64,000 bases of DNA, from contig OY997652.1 of assembly GCA_963921795.1 (NCBI GenBank), forward strand, positions 60,077,756 through 60,141,755, in the 5' to 3' direction. The stretch comes from Nannobrachium achirus (Eukaryota > Chordata > Actinopteri > Myctophiformes > Myctophidae). Positions 20,999 through 31,929 of the stretch are shown here, one piece after another. Made by a program: the position numbers and the translations under genes. Position 1 is the stretch's first letter. Each line of letters opens with the position of its first letter. The notes below the pieces were generated by a model. The model did no database searches and had not been told where the DNA came from. It worked only from the letters and a program-made list of their open reading frames with translations.

Positions 20999-22099
20999 TA
21001 GTTTTTTTATAACAAGGGTTCATATATTAGATTGTTGTTAAAGAATATAAAAGATGAAAAATTATTTCATTTACTTCTTTCTATTGTTTTAGAGATTCTT
21101 ATTTCAGTGTTTGGGGACATGCGTACAAGTGGCTAAATATGTCATTTTACACAGAATAAGCCCATTCCCAAGATACAACGCAACCTTTCATGGTTGGATG
21201 TGACTTATAGTAAGGGGAACATAAGAAAACCTGCGAAGTAAATCGTTACCAAGAAATTTCTTCACCAATGTGTTTCTAAAGGTGTGTAATAATATGTACT
21301 AAAAGGTTGAAATTCAACTCCCGGGGGAAACCTCATAAAAAACTGATTTGTGTTTATGTCCCATTCATTTACTATACAGGGAAAAAATACAAAAAATAAA
21401 TCTGCTTTAAGTAGCATGTGAGGGGTCTAACTAGGGGTTTTTCATGATGCTGAATCCATTGCAAGCATTTGTTTTGCACGAAAAACATTCCATGGGCTAC
21501 AAATGGCCCCCACAAAACGGTGAAAAGTGATGATTCATCACTAAACCATCGTTTTGTGGTCCGATTTTAGCCCAAGGAATGTTTTTCATGCAAAACACAT
21601 GCTTGCAATGGTTTCAGCATCATGAAAACCCCCTAGTTAGACCCCTCACATGTTACTTAAAGCAGATTTATTTTTTTGTATTTTTTCCCTGTATAGTAAA
21701 TTAATGGGACACAAACACAAATCAGTTTTTTTATGAAGTTTCCCCCAGGAGTTGAATTTCAACCTTTTACTACATATTATTACACACCTTTAGAAACACA
21801 TTGGTGAAGAAATTTCTTGGTAACGATTTACTTCGCAGATTGGTCAAATATCTTTTAAAATCCCCTTACTATTATGGGGGCTAGAAGTGTTACTGTAAAT
21901 CGCAATAAAGAAACTGCTGGCTTAACGTGTCTAAAAATACATACTTAGCCACTTGTGCTAAAATGCCCCACATTTTAGCACGGTTAACGCGATAAAACAA
22001 TAGAACGAAGCAAATGAAAACATTTTAACACTCACTTTTTCTTTTCTCTAATTACAATCTAAAATATGAACCCTTGTTGTAAAAAACCAAAGTTGTCCT
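20999..22099. mobile_element. TTAA-flanked fold-back element, near-complete palindrome
   Basis: Ends AGGACAACTTTAGTTTTTTT and the complement of AAACCAAAGTTGTCCT; TTAA at 20995-20998 and 22100-22103. Beyond the ~48-bp ends the interior is itself an inverted repeat: arms 21235-21540 and 21541-21838 of about 300 bp each, paired around CATCACTTTTC/GATTCATCA. The paralogous site 63931-63934 is a single empty TTAA. No protein. Confidence 0.9.
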
Positions 22100-22103
22100 T
22101 TAA

Positions 22104-22601
22104 CCGATTTAGTGCCAATCCCGAGAATACTCGTGAAAAGTACTCGAAAAGTACATGGTGCCGATCTCGAGTATACTCGTGAAAAGTAATATATTACTGT
22201 AACGGCGAGTACAATACCGAGTACAATGGCGGAACCTCCGGAGACGAAATCCGTCGCTGATTTGTCATCATCACGGCTCCACGAGCACAAAATAGTCATC
22301 CCATAACGTTGAGGTGGACGGGGGATCTCATCTTTAATGTCCATTATCTCAAAACTACACTTTAGAAGCGAAGATGGAGGCAGATGCTCGCTTATATAAC
22401 ACATGTATAAAAGCTCCGATGCAATCCAGCATGGCACCACGTAAACAACGATCGGTTCCGGCGCAGGACCCGATGACGTCAGACCGGAAGTGTTCGCGCT
22501 ATGGACTTCTGGCCTTCAAAATAAGATAACGGGAGTGAATGGGAGCCTGAAGGTGGCATCGTGGACTTTATAATCCGTTAAAGTCAGAGGCTTTAAATGG
22601 G
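22104..22601. mobile_element. Second TTAA element, abutting
   Basis: Ends CCGATTTAGTGCC and the complement of GGCTTTAAATGGG. TTAA 22100-22103 is shared with the previous element; the other is 22602-22605. The inside has CCGAGAATACTCGTGAAAAG and a related unit 50-60 bp on, plus a CCGGAAGT site (22491). Absent from block B. Confidence 0.8.
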
Positions 22602-22712
22602 TTAAGTAGATGATACCTCATTTTGTGCACGGATTACGGAATATGGAGGATGGAAAATGGTATTTACTAGGGATGTTAAAAATCGACTTGAAAATCGACT
22701 TATGCTCACCAC

Positions 22713-22884
22713 GACAGCTCAGTGGCCTTGTGGTTAGAGTGTCCGCCCTGAGACTGGGAGGTCGGGGGTTCAATTCCCCGGCCGGGTCATACCAAAGACT
22801 ATAAAAATGGGACCCAATGCCTCCCTGCTTGGCACTCAGCATCAAGGGTTGGATTGGGGGGGTTGATCACCACCAATGGGGATC
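22713..22884 (+). mobile_element. tRNA-derived SINE, first copy
   Basis: The tRNA-like head has an A box, TGGTTAGAGTGT, and a B box, GGTTCAATTCC, as needed for RNA polymerase III. The body contains ATACCAAAGACTATAAAAAT, CTTGGCACTCAGCATCAAGG and TTGATCACCACCAATGG. This SINE type is frequent in teleosts. It ends at a (GTCT)n microsatellite. Confidence 0.85.
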
Positions 22885-22885
22885 C

Positions 22886-22966
<81 letters not shown>
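22885..22966 (+). repeat. (GTCT)n microsatellite
   Basis: About 20 tandem GTCT units lie between two SINE copies. The flanking SINE bodies are nearly identical, so the pair and the repeat may have arisen by local duplication. Confidence 0.95.
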
Positions 22967-22969
22967 GAC

Positions 22970-23245
22970 TGACCAGCTCAGTGGCCTTGTGGTTAGAGTG
23001 TCCGCCCTGAGACTGGGAGGTTGGGGGTTCAATTCCCCGGCCGGGTCATACCAAAGACTATAAAAATGGGACCCAATGCCTCCCTGCTTGGCACTCAGCA
23101 TCAAGGGTTGGATTGGGGGGGGTTGATCACCACCAATGGAGGTCCAGGGACTACAGATGAAAATTAGCCCACGGCGGGCTAACTCTGGCTCATTTACATT
23201 GAAGTGAAAACTGACATGTCCATTAATGAGCACGGTCCCTGTCAA
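22970..23245 (+). mobile_element. tRNA-derived SINE, second copy with 3' tail
   Basis: Same head and body as 22713-22884 (a few base differences), followed by a tail with AAATTAGCCCACGGCGGGCT and GTCCCTGTCAAATAAACAGA, which looks like a LINE-borrowed 3' end. The first copy lacks this tail. Confidence 0.85.
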
Positions 23246-23589
23246 ATAAACAGATCTTAACTCTTAATGACTCAAGTCGAAAAATCTTTTTTTAAACTTT
23301 TTATTATTATTTTATTATTATAACTTTTAGAAAAAAAGTTTTAAAAGTTTTAAAATGTTTTAATCGCTTGTTCAAAAACGTTATAAGCGTTAATGTTTTC
23401 CAATTGTGCGAGGACCGGTGTGTGTCTGTCGGAGACGAGTGCATGTACTGTGTTGTGCATGCATATGCATCGCAGGGGCGCGGACAACTGTTTGAGAAAC
23501 ACTGCTGGATGTGTTTTTTTTACCTCGATCCTGCCTTTGCATGCATGCTTGACATGAAAGCTCGCTTGTTAATGGCAGCGTCGCCTCGT
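23246..23589. other. Spacer, AT-rich then unrecognised
   Basis: 23285-23350 is a TTATTATTATT-rich stretch. The rest has no recognised gene or repeat. An 81-codon open frame (23368-23613) has no known domain and runs into the next exon in another frame. Confidence 0.35.
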
Positions 23590-23682
23590 GTCTTCACACT
23601 GTGCCGAAGTTGAAGTTAAACTTGAATCTGACTCTGAATTCACTAATGACAGTGATCATTGCGAGGAGACCTGTGGAGGTTA
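23590..23682 (+). CDS. Acidic ZNF linker exon (partial)
   Basis: Reads VSSHCAEVEVKLESDSEF then TNDSDHCEETCGG, matching the ISSHCSEIEVELESDTEV segment of the intact 33.8-kb ZNF protein. It ends at a donor, GGAG|GTTAGT. Joining to the acceptor CTCTCAG|GAGTGAAG at 24171 restores one frame (TGT GGA GGA GTG AAG), so it is probably the exon before 24171-25357. The IKEEQEEPEP repeat leader is missing upstream and the true exon start is unclear. The sequence before about 23590 is unrelated, so the 5' part may have been lost or replaced. Confidence 0.6.
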
Positions 23683-23730
23683 GTCAGTGTTGAACACATG
23701 ACCTACTTGTGTGGGGGAAATTGGCCTTAA

Positions 23731-24045
23731 AGGGGAGAACCACCCATTTTCTAAGGATTTTTTGGGGGTTTTTATGCCTTCATTTGATAGGACAGTAGAC
23801 TGACAGGAAATGGGGGGAGATATGGGGAGTGACATCCGGCAAAGGTTGTCTATTTTCAAATTTAGGCTAGATCAGATCTCAGTTGGTAGGCGGTCGCCTA
23901 GTCTGCCTAACGCTGCGTACGCACCTGTTTAAGTTATGTGGAAATGGCTTGTAAAGTACATCCTGCAGTCCTTGGCAACACAGGAGGGGGGGGGGGGGGG
24001 TTATTAATAACATAGGTCAATATTGTAAATGGGTGGTTCTCCCCT
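23731..24045. mobile_element. TTAA-flanked MITE in ZNF intron
   Basis: Ends AGGGGAGAACCACCCATTT and AAATGGGTGGTTCTCCCCT are perfect complements of 19 bp, with TTAA at 23727-23730 and 24046-24049. It lies in the 488-bp intron between 23682 and 24171 and makes up most of it. It contains a G-run at 23986-24000. Confidence 0.9.
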
Positions 24046-24170
24046 TTAAACAAGAGAGAGAGGAGAGAAATATCAACAGAGAAGCTGTATGGCTGATGGA
24101 ATATTTTCAATCTATCTGTACACACCCTTTTAACCTCCCCCTCCCCTCCCTCTCTGTCTCTCCCTCTCAG

Positions 24171-25357
24171 GAGTGAAGTCCCAGCCTTCTCAGACCAAGG
24201 TCTTCTCCTGTTCCGAGAGTCCATACACCCTCACATCTAAGGTTTTCCTCCATAAACACGACGACCTTTACTGCCAAATGCAGAGGAATGGACACATCAA
24301 CCCAGCAGCCTGTCAGAAAACCACCAGCTCAACAACCAGCCAGAAACGAGGAGACACTGATGGACAGAAATCCTCTGGTCATCATCGATATAAGCAACCT
24401 GAAGAACTCAAGGCTTACATAGACTTCCTGAAAGACTACCAGTATGTCCACACTGGAGAAAAACATTTCCACTGTGAACATTGCGACAAGAGTTATAGCG
24501 AGTATGGTTCCCTGAAGAGACACCAGTATGTCCACACTGGAGAAAAACCTTTTCAACACCAGAATGTCCACATTGAAGAAAAACCATTCCACTGTGAACA
24601 TTGCGACAAGAATTTCAGTCAGTCAGGTCACCTGAAGACACACCAGCGCGTCCACACTGGAGAAAAACCTTTCAAATGTAAACATTGTGACAAGAGTTTC
24701 AGTCATTCGCGTTCCCTGAAGACACACCAGTTTGTCCACACTGGAGAAAAACCTTTCCACTGTGAACATTGCGACAAGAGTTTCAGCGAGTCTGGTTCCC
24801 TGAAGACACACCAGTATGTCCACACTGGAGAAAAACCTTTCCACTGTGAACATTGCGACAAGGGTTTCATTTCATCATATGAACTAAAGAAACACCAGCG
24901 TGTCCACATTGGAGAAAAACCTTTCCACTGTGAACATTGCGACAAGGGTTTCATTTCATCATATGAACTAAAGAAACACCAGCGTGTCCACACTGGAGAA
25001 AAACCTTTCAAGTGTAAACATTGTGACAAGAGTTTCACTCAGTCAACTCACATGAAGACACACCAGCGTGTCCACACTGGAGAAAAACCTTTCCACTGTG
25101 AGCATTGCGACAGGGGTTTCTCTTCGTCATCAAACATGAAGACACACCAGCGTGTCCACACTGGAGAAAAACCTTTCAAGTGTAAAAATTGTAACAAGAG
25201 TTTCACTAGGTCAAAAAACCTGGAGAGACACCACTGTGTCCACACTGGAGAAAAACCTTTCCACTGTGAACATTGCGACAAGAGTTTCACTCAGTCCCGT
25301 TCCCTGAAGACACACCAGCGTGTCCACACTAGTGCTTCATCAGTGTTGAGTAAGTAG
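24171..25357 (+). CDS. C2H2 zinc-finger protein, terminal exon, ten fingers
   Basis: Probable nuclear DNA-binding protein. The exon begins after a pyrimidine-rich acceptor ending CTCTCAG; the frame enters from the intron, as the first codon after it is GTG rather than ATG. About 110 residues of leader (KSQPSQTKVFSCSESPYTLT onwards, with a degenerate finger-like VFSCSESPYT...HKH) precede the array. Ten complete C2H2 fingers follow, linked by HTGEKPF. Between fingers 1 and 2 only a stub (FQHQNVHIEEKPF) is left of an eleventh, deleted in frame. Fingers 5 and 6 (GFISSYELKKHQRVH) are identical in protein and differ by an 84-bp period, a recent duplication. Stop TAG at 25355-25357. Targets cannot be predicted. 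Fish ZNFs of this type lack KRAB, and none is seen. Confidence 0.9.
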
Positions 25358-25613
25358 TAGGATATAAAGGAAATAGTATTTTATCTAAATAAAATAATGA
25401 AAACACATGAAAACACATGTTAAGAAAAAAGATCCAGGACAGTATTTTGAAATTGATCCTAACATAGTCCAAATAACCTGATTCTTCATCAGGCCAAAAT
25501 GGTGGAAACAAACTGGGCTATTTTGCCTTTGCATGTTTGCAATTACTATTGTTTTTTCTTGACACCATCGGGTCTTCAGTTATTAAAGCCCTTATTCAAT
25601 TGCTTCATTTCAG

Positions 25614-25715
25614 ACCAGTCTGTGGAGTCCAGAATGCAGGTGAAGATGAACTCTCCAGACTCAGCCAGGGACATTTCTATTAAACAGGAGGAACCTGAAG
25701 ACCACCAGCACCTCA
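25614..25715 (+). CDS. Small ZNF leader exon (phase 1-1)
   Basis: Acceptor TTCATTTCAG ends at 25613; donor GTAAGT starts at 25716. The 102-bp exon encodes QSVESRMQVKMNSPDSARD and ISIKQEEPEDHQHL with split codons at both ends. Joining its last base to the exon starting at 33787 gives AAC and continues HQHL-N-ILHMVVCKVEV in frame, so this is the likely upstream exon of the 33787-34970 ZNF. It contains one IKQE motif (psi-K-x-E). The start codon lies in a further exon not identified. A near-identical exon is 61539-61640. Confidence 0.8.
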
Positions 25716-25854
25716 GTAAGTTCCATGTGCTCACTCTTTCTCATTTTTAGTTCTGTTGTAGGGCTCAAGGACTGTCAAAATATCGTATCTATACGATAAT
25801 CATGACAATATCTAGATCCATCCATCATTACAATATCTCTGAAAATTACTCTTT

Positions 25855-26110
25855 TAGGGCACTCGGGTGGCACAGTGGTATAGTACCTGCAGCCCCGGAG
25901 GTAGTGGATTCCAATCCACCGTGGTGCATCCGGCTTTCCCTGAACAAGGGCCAATTGTGTTCGTATGGATGCTCGGTTCATATGAACACAATTGGCCCAT
26001 GTTTGGAAGCCGGGTGAGGAGAGTGATATCACTGCACATATTCCTACAGGCTGGGGTGGCTCCTGTCAGCAGGGAGTTTTGGGTGGGAGGAGTAAAATAC
26101 AACAGCAGTG
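25855..26110 (+). mobile_element. tRNA-like SINE or derivative with internal hairpin
   Basis: The head has an A-box-like TGGCACAGTGG and a B-box-like GGATTCCAATCC at tRNA-like spacing. It is followed by a near-perfect 20-bp stem, GGGCCAATTGTGTTCGTATG / CATATGAACACAATTGGCCC (25948-25998). No true tRNA acceptor stem closes the head, so this is not called a tRNA gene. Confidence 0.5.
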
Positions 26111-26215
26111 GAAACACAAACGTTTGTGCGGAGGAATTAATTGGTATAAAAAGGGCTATAGAATTAATACTAATTACAATTGTTATATTTTTAACATTCA
26201 TTGCCTTATTACTTT

Positions 26216-26430
26216 TTTCTAAAACGGCTAGTTCCATTCCTTGACTCTGATTGTCTGGTTTCCCTTTAATTGCTGTGGTATATGAGACTTTCTAAAACAG
26301 CTAGTTCCATTCCTTGATTCTGATTTGCTGGTTGCCGTGGTATATCTGAAACTATAACCCACACCTAGAATCAGTTTATATCAAAGCCAGGTGCGTTATT
26401 TCTTTCCACAGTGCCGTGAGGCTGAACTAG
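26216..26430 (+). repeat. ~85-bp tandem duplication (CTAGTTCCATTCCTTGA)
   Basis: AAAACGGCTAGTTCCATTCC (26220) and AAAACAGCTAGTTCCATTCC (~26294) start two related units, each continuing to TGTGGTATA / CGTGGTATA. No coding content. Confidence 0.6.
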
Positions 26431-26439
26431 AGAAGCGAG

Positions 26440-27420
26440 CGTTTGATTTTTTCCTCAGATCCTGCCAAGCGGGTGCTTCTAAGCACCGCCCACATGCATA
26501 AGACAGTGACTGAATGGCTCCGGACGGGGCTTGTAAAGGCAACAAGCGCCCTCTATTCTCCAGGCACCACTCGGCTGTTTAGCTTAGGTTTAGGCTAGCG
26601 TTTTGATTTGATGTTCACCCACATAGCAGCTAAATCTGGATGAAAATAAACATGTGTATGGATCGAATATGGTTCTTAACCCTTTGCCGTCCGAAATAGA
26701 ATGGTTGTTGGTAGATTAGCCGTGAAACTTCTATTATTATATTATGATCTGAACCGCATTCATTTTACCAGACATCCAGCGCTATATCACGTGGTCTTCA
26801 TCCCCCATTACCATTCCGCGATCCCCCGTTGTTTTACTCACCCAGTTCCCAGTGAAATTCTCAATCTGCATTGGCTTAGAGTGGGAGATTCGGCTGACGC
26901 ATCATGTCCCCGTGCGTTTCGCGTGCGCGATCCGTTCACGTAAATGTCCCCTCAAATAATCCACGTGTGACTCAAGAGTAGAACTGAAAAGTATCGCTAG
27001 CATAGCCACCAGCACGGCTGCAGTAGAAGCACTCGTGAACAGACAGTAACCGAATGGGGGAAGGTGCCTTGGAGAAGGAAAGGCCATGACATCACTTCTG
27101 CTTCATGTCAGACCAGCCATGAGCTATCAATGCACGAGTGGTGACTAGGGAAGGTTAGACGATCGCCGATTTTCGGATGAAAATCATTTATTTCGGTAAA
27201 TACGGGAAAAGACGATTGGCTGCCCCTCCCCCCCTAGGAAGTCCGATATAGTACGGTTTTAATATTAAGGGGCTCCCCATGGCTTGGAAAGGGTTAACAT
27301 GAGGCTGATCTTACATAAGTGTTGTTTCCCAATTTTTTGGCAAAAAGAATTACGTGACTTTATAAACACACACTGGCTTCCGTAAGTTCCGTTCCTTGAT
27401 GTGGCTGGTAAACAGTGATG
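26440..27420. other. Intergenic, no gene recognised
   Basis: Mixed-composition DNA with several GC-rich, CpG-containing patches (26500-26550, 26880-26950). Short open frames on both strands show no domain. It lies upstream of the next fold-back complex. Confidence 0.3.
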
Positions 27421-27639
27421 GGCAGTAGCGAGCTACAAGTAGCGACGCTACATAACTTAACTACATTTCTCAGTAGCGTCACGGTAGCGCAGCTCCTTTT
27501 TGTAGCGTAGCGTAGCTATTTTTAGACCCCAGCAGTGACGTAGCGTCCAACAAACGCTACACGTTACTATCCCGGCAAAATTTGACTGCTAAATAAAGTT
27601 TGTGAGGAAAATAATTTCCAACAGATCCCCAAACGTGTT

Positions 27640-28625
27640 GAGAGAAGAGACTAAAGCAAGCAAGTACCGGTAACTGGAGTCGGTCTGCTGCGGCGATGGG
27701 CGCAGATGGGAGTGGCGTCTGTGGGCGTAGCGCGATGGGCGTGGGACAGGCTGCCACGAGCCTATAGCCAGCAGCTCGCCGTTCGGCTCCCACTCCCACT
27801 CTCGCAGTTTCTACCGTAATTACACTACTTAATGCGCAGGTCCGCTCACTATCCCGACAGGCCGCTGTTCCGACTAGCGTCGGCAGGTTAGTTACTGAGG
27901 TACGGTTACTGAGGTTAGGGATAGAGTTAGGGGGTTAGTTTTAGTGTCGGCGACGAGTGGCACGCGTGCCGTGGACCACCTCCAGGGACCCCTGGCTATA
28001 TAACCTGGGGACATGCGGATATATAGAGAGAGAACGAGGGACACGGGACGGCCGCCGTTCCACTCCTATCCGAAGTGGGCTGCAGAGGCGGCGGTCCTCC
28101 GCAGCGGCGCGACCACATTTGCGTCCCCTGAAGCGATGGTCCCCGGGCGCCGTCCGTGAGCCACCCCGTTAGAAGGGTCTTTTTTCGGTTACACAGGGTG
28201 TAGCGCGGCGCCGCCAGGAGGTCCCCGGAGCTCCGCGATACCTCCAGGTGTCCCCGGAGGGCGGAGGTGGTCCGCGATACGAGCCACTCAGCCGTCCCAC
28301 TCCGATGCTCTAAAGTCGGATAGTAGTGGAACGGCTGCCGCCCCGTGCCCCTGGTTCTCTACTCTCTATATATCCCCATATCCCCTGTTATATCGCCAGG
28401 GCAGGGGTAACTGGAGGCAGTCCGCGGCCGAGACCCCAAACCCAAAGACGGATGCAAGAAGTGGAGCGGCGAGCCGCTGCTTCCCTCTCTCTCCCAACAC
28501 TATCGAAGACCTTCCCCACATAAGTAACTCCCATTCGACATAAGTAACTCCCACTCCCACCGTAACTCCCAATCTGAGCAGCAGCACAGAATCCGCCGCC
28601 ATCTTTAACCTCCAGTTACTCCTGT
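27640..28625. mobile_element. GC-rich fold-back complex
   Basis: Left arm 27985-28080 (CCTGGCTATATAACCTGGGG ... GCCGCCGTTCCACTCCTATC) pairs with right arm 28320-28415 (ATAGTAGTGGAACGGCTGCC ... ATATCCCCATATCCCCTGTT). Outer partial repeats of GGTAACTGGAGTCGGTCTGC occur at 27668 and 28408. CpG-rich centre. No gene or clear terminal duplication found. Confidence 0.5.
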
Positions 28626-28825
28626 CTCAAAGCAAGGGATATATGGCTCTTTGAAGTGAGACCGAGCAAGGATCTGTCTCACTATGCGCTCTCCACTATG
28701 CGCTCTCTACTGCGCGAACCGGATCCCATCGTTCACTTCAAAGTACTGTTCAAAAGATTAGATTCGTTCGCAGACGTCCCACCTCTCCCCGCAAAACACG
28801 GTGAGTTCAGAGAGCGTCTGAGTGA

Positions 28826-28889
28826 GAACTGAACTGGCATACAAGCTCACATCGCGTTGCAAATGCCAACATTGTGAGCTTGTAGATCT

Positions 28890-28892
<3 letters not shown>
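28826..28892. repeat. Dispersed hairpin, copy 4 (degenerate)
   Basis: Arms ACAAGCTCACAT and ATTGTGAGCTTGTAGATCT. The left arm has lost the TAGCTGATCT part. A run of about 30 G follows directly (28891-28920). Confidence 0.6.
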
Positions 28893-28922
<30 letters not shown>

Positions 28923-29264
28923 TAAATCAGGCTTGAGGCGCTGCAGCCAGAGATGGACATCAGGGGTTTCCGCCACCGTTATACAGTCCGGGCGCGCCGC
29001 CCGGTCTGAAATTGCCCCCGCCCGGCCAGACGTCAAGGGAAAATTCCTCCTAAAAGCGCACAGGCACGCGACACGGCTCTGGAATGTGTTCAAGAATGTC
29101 CATGCATCCTGCCTCGCTGCGCTGTCTATCAGCGCACATTAACACCAGATATATTTGTGTTACATAGTTGTTATTTTTTATTCTTTTGTGCTGTGCTGTA
29201 TGGCTGCAGCGCGCAGAGCATACAATACCCCTTCTTTGCAAAGAGACTTCACGTCCACGTCGTC

Positions 29265-29267
<3 letters not shown>

Positions 29268-29313
<46 letters not shown>

Positions 29314-29314
29314 A
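29268..29314 (+). repeat. (AC)n microsatellite
   Basis: AC dinucleotide run ending in CACGCACACGCACAG. Long open frames across this region arise from the repeat and neighbouring noise and are not called genes. Confidence 0.9.
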
Positions 29315-29504
29315 GAGAGGGAGAGCTTATTAGCCGACATGTTAACAGTGCCGCTATGTGTCCGATGGGACGCGATGCCAGATGAGAACCACAATAAAAA
29401 GTTTTCATCATCTTCACCTACCCTCCCGGCGAGTCAACAGTTTGAAAATGCGGATCCTACATGCTGCGCTACATTGTTTGGGGGCAATTGTGGAAGAGCA
29501 GACA

Positions 29505-29750
29505 GTGGTGGAAAAAGTACTCAAATGTTTTACTTAAGTAAAAGTATCAATGCTGCAATCAATGTAGAAGTAGCCTACTCAGTTACAAGTAAAAGTCAAG
29601 CTCACAATGAGCTTGTAGATCGGCTATTTTCAAATGGCCTAGGTATGTTTTATAATATAATCATGTATATCTCCAATGTAACTAAACTAAAGTTTTCAAA
29701 AAAAAAACAAAAAAAAAAACGTAGTGGAGTAAAAGTACAATATTTGGATC
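29505..29750. mobile_element. hAT-like MITE (CAGTGGTGGAAAAAGTACTC), with hairpin piece
   Basis: Left end CAGTGGTGGAAAAAGTACTC and right end GTGGAGTAAAAGTACAATAT contain the AAAGTA motifs typical of a common fish hAT MITE. A hairpin remnant (CAAGCTCACAATGAGCTTGTAGATCGGC, arms of eight or more bases) lies inside at 29598-29628. Confidence 0.5.
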
Positions 29751-31375
29751 CTACACCACGCTGCACTTCACCGCCGCCCGCGAGCATGTTTTCTCCTCAC
29801 GGAGAGGAGAGGAGGAGAGGGTGGCTGGCACAATGCAGCCCTGCCCTGAGCGGCGGCCGCCTTTACCTCCGCGGTGGAAATCCTGTTACCCGCGACTCAC
29901 GTCGCATAAAAACTTGCAAAAGTATTTAACTCCAGCACGGGAGGGATGTGTTAGGTGTTGTGAACTTGTGTAGGCTACTGCATGAGAATCACGCACCACT
30001 CCGTGAGTTAGTTTCACAGGACTTTGTGCTTTACTATTTACGTTGGTTTAATGTGTAAGATTAAACATAGCAGCGCCAATACCACGTTACCTAACCCTAC
30101 GACGATAGTATAGTGTCCGATCACTGGTCATCACCAGCACACAGTAGCACTAGCACTAGCAAGCTAGGTAGCTATGTTATTGTTCGTCATGTCAGACCAA
30201 CGTAAACCTGTTACCCCGGTCAATACATAGGCTTCAAAATAAGAGCTTCTCGGTGGACTTCAAAACAAAATAAGAACGATTGGTACTTAAATGTAAAGTA
30301 GCCTATAAACAAGCTCGCCAACGTTTGGTTTAGCTGTGTGATGCTGTGATAGCAGAGGTACAGGGTCAAAGTAGCTAAACTGGTTTTGCTACACAATGTT
30401 GAATAAATGTGAATAATGATAGCATAATAATCTAGTTGCATTTTCCTTTTCCACACCAACTCATTAATATTTTGAGGGCAAAAATTATAACTGATTTAAT
30501 CAAAAATCGAAATATGTTTTGATTTGTTTGTTATAAGCAACTTCTCTCTCTTATTTAACTTCACTTAATATTTTGAGGGCAAACATAAGAATTTATATAA
30601 TAAAAATGAATCAAGAAATGCATTTTAATTAAGCGAATTAATTAATTAATTAAGCAACATTTTCCGGCTCGCGCGCAAGAATAGAATGACGATAGCAAGT
30701 AGTTTGTTTTCCATCATCACACCAACTGTTATCATGATGTTTGTGGTTTGAAAATACCTGATTGATTAAGACACTTCTCTTAACTTGTTAACATTTTTAG
30801 GCCAAAAATGATTTAAAAAAATGGCAAAGATAAGAATTAATAACTCTAATAAATTAATTAATTATCAAAAATTTTTTTTTTGTGGTTATCTGTATTTTAC
30901 ACCGGCCTGTCAGCTGGAGTAATATACCAGGTAACCACTCGCCTCTTGTTGCTTATTGCCTCAATGTATATCCAAAAGCACATCCTCTTATGTTTAAATG
31001 CAATGTAAAAGAAAAACTGCATCATATCACTTTACATTGTAAATGTTTTGCAGCTTTACATTGTAAAAGTTAATGCACTCTAATTATTGAGTGCAACCCA
31101 TCATCTATATGAATGTTATTGGTCTAAGAGGATTTTGCACCAGAAGAGTCAGAGTGCGGTGGCAACAGAAAGTTGACCTACTCAAAAGTAGACCAATCAC
31201 AGCTGTTGTCATCAAACAGAAGCACATCTGTCCATGAAAGCCTGCAATACCTGGTTAAAACGTGGGTCATAGTTGAGAATCTATTCATGTAAATGAATGT
31301 TGTTTTTCATGGTGTGGCTTGGTAGGAAGCAGGCCATCTAGAAATGGGACATGTGAGAACAATGTTTGTCAACCC
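29751..31375. other. Intergenic, no gene recognised
   Basis: A CpG-rich patch at 29755-29900 (with GCGGCGGCCGCC-like motifs) is followed by AT-rich DNA. The short motif TTGAGGGCAAAAAT/ACAT is repeated at 30472 and 30572. No domain or complete repeat was identified. Confidence 0.3.
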
Positions 31376-31384
31376 TTTTCTCAG

Positions 31385-31610
31385 CGGGGTCCACCCTATG
31401 TTCCCCAGGTTCTATGTTCCCCACAGGTTAAAATTCACCAGGTTAGCATTCACCAGCGTTAGTTTTATTGATGTTAGGGTTAAGATTAGGGTTAGGGTTA
31501 GGGTTAGGCATAGTTTTACTGAGGTTAACGTTAGGTTTAGGTGGTAAATGGGGAACATAGAACCTGGGGAACATAGAACCAGGGGAACATAGGTACGGTC
31601 CTTCACAATG
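31385..31610. mobile_element. Small inverted-repeat element with TTAGGG core
   Basis: Ends CTATGTTCCCCAGGTTCTAT and ATAGAACCTGGGGAACATAG are exact complements of 20 bp. The inner parts pair loosely, and the centre contains GATTAGGGTTAGGGTTAGGG. Resembles the nested elements at 14316-14480 and 8860-9254, which also carry CCCTAA-like cores. No border duplication fixed. Confidence 0.6.
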
Positions 31611-31929
31611 GCTCACTAATAGAGGGTTGGCTCACTAAGTATAGAAGGTTTTAGTCTTTCTATCGGATGTGAAAAATACTTTCTTGGCATACTGGCATTG
31701 TGCATTTAATTTGGCACTGATCAGTACAGTTGTCTGTCTAATTTGCCCAGTGAGTCAATATGAAAAGAGATCACTTAGGGGTATTACACTTAAAAAAAAA
31801 GAAATGGTAATTTTATCGTCTAATCAGGCTTTTATGAACACCCTGAACAGTTTTAAATTTGCTTGATTCAATATTTAGATATTTGATGTAAATGTTACCA
31901 GGCCCTCCAGGCCCAGGGCTTCTCCCCAT

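Noticed and set aside
22713-23060. Two tRNA genes
   Set aside because: A and B boxes are present, but the sequence continues into a shared SINE body and does not form a closed tRNA cloverleaf.
25864-25925. A functional tRNA gene
   Set aside because: Box-like motifs exist, but there is no matching acceptor stem. It fits a SINE head better.
29168-29929. 253-codon open frame
   Set aside because: It runs through an (AC)n repeat, MITE ends and an A-rich tract. The translation has no domain and the parts are explained by repeats.
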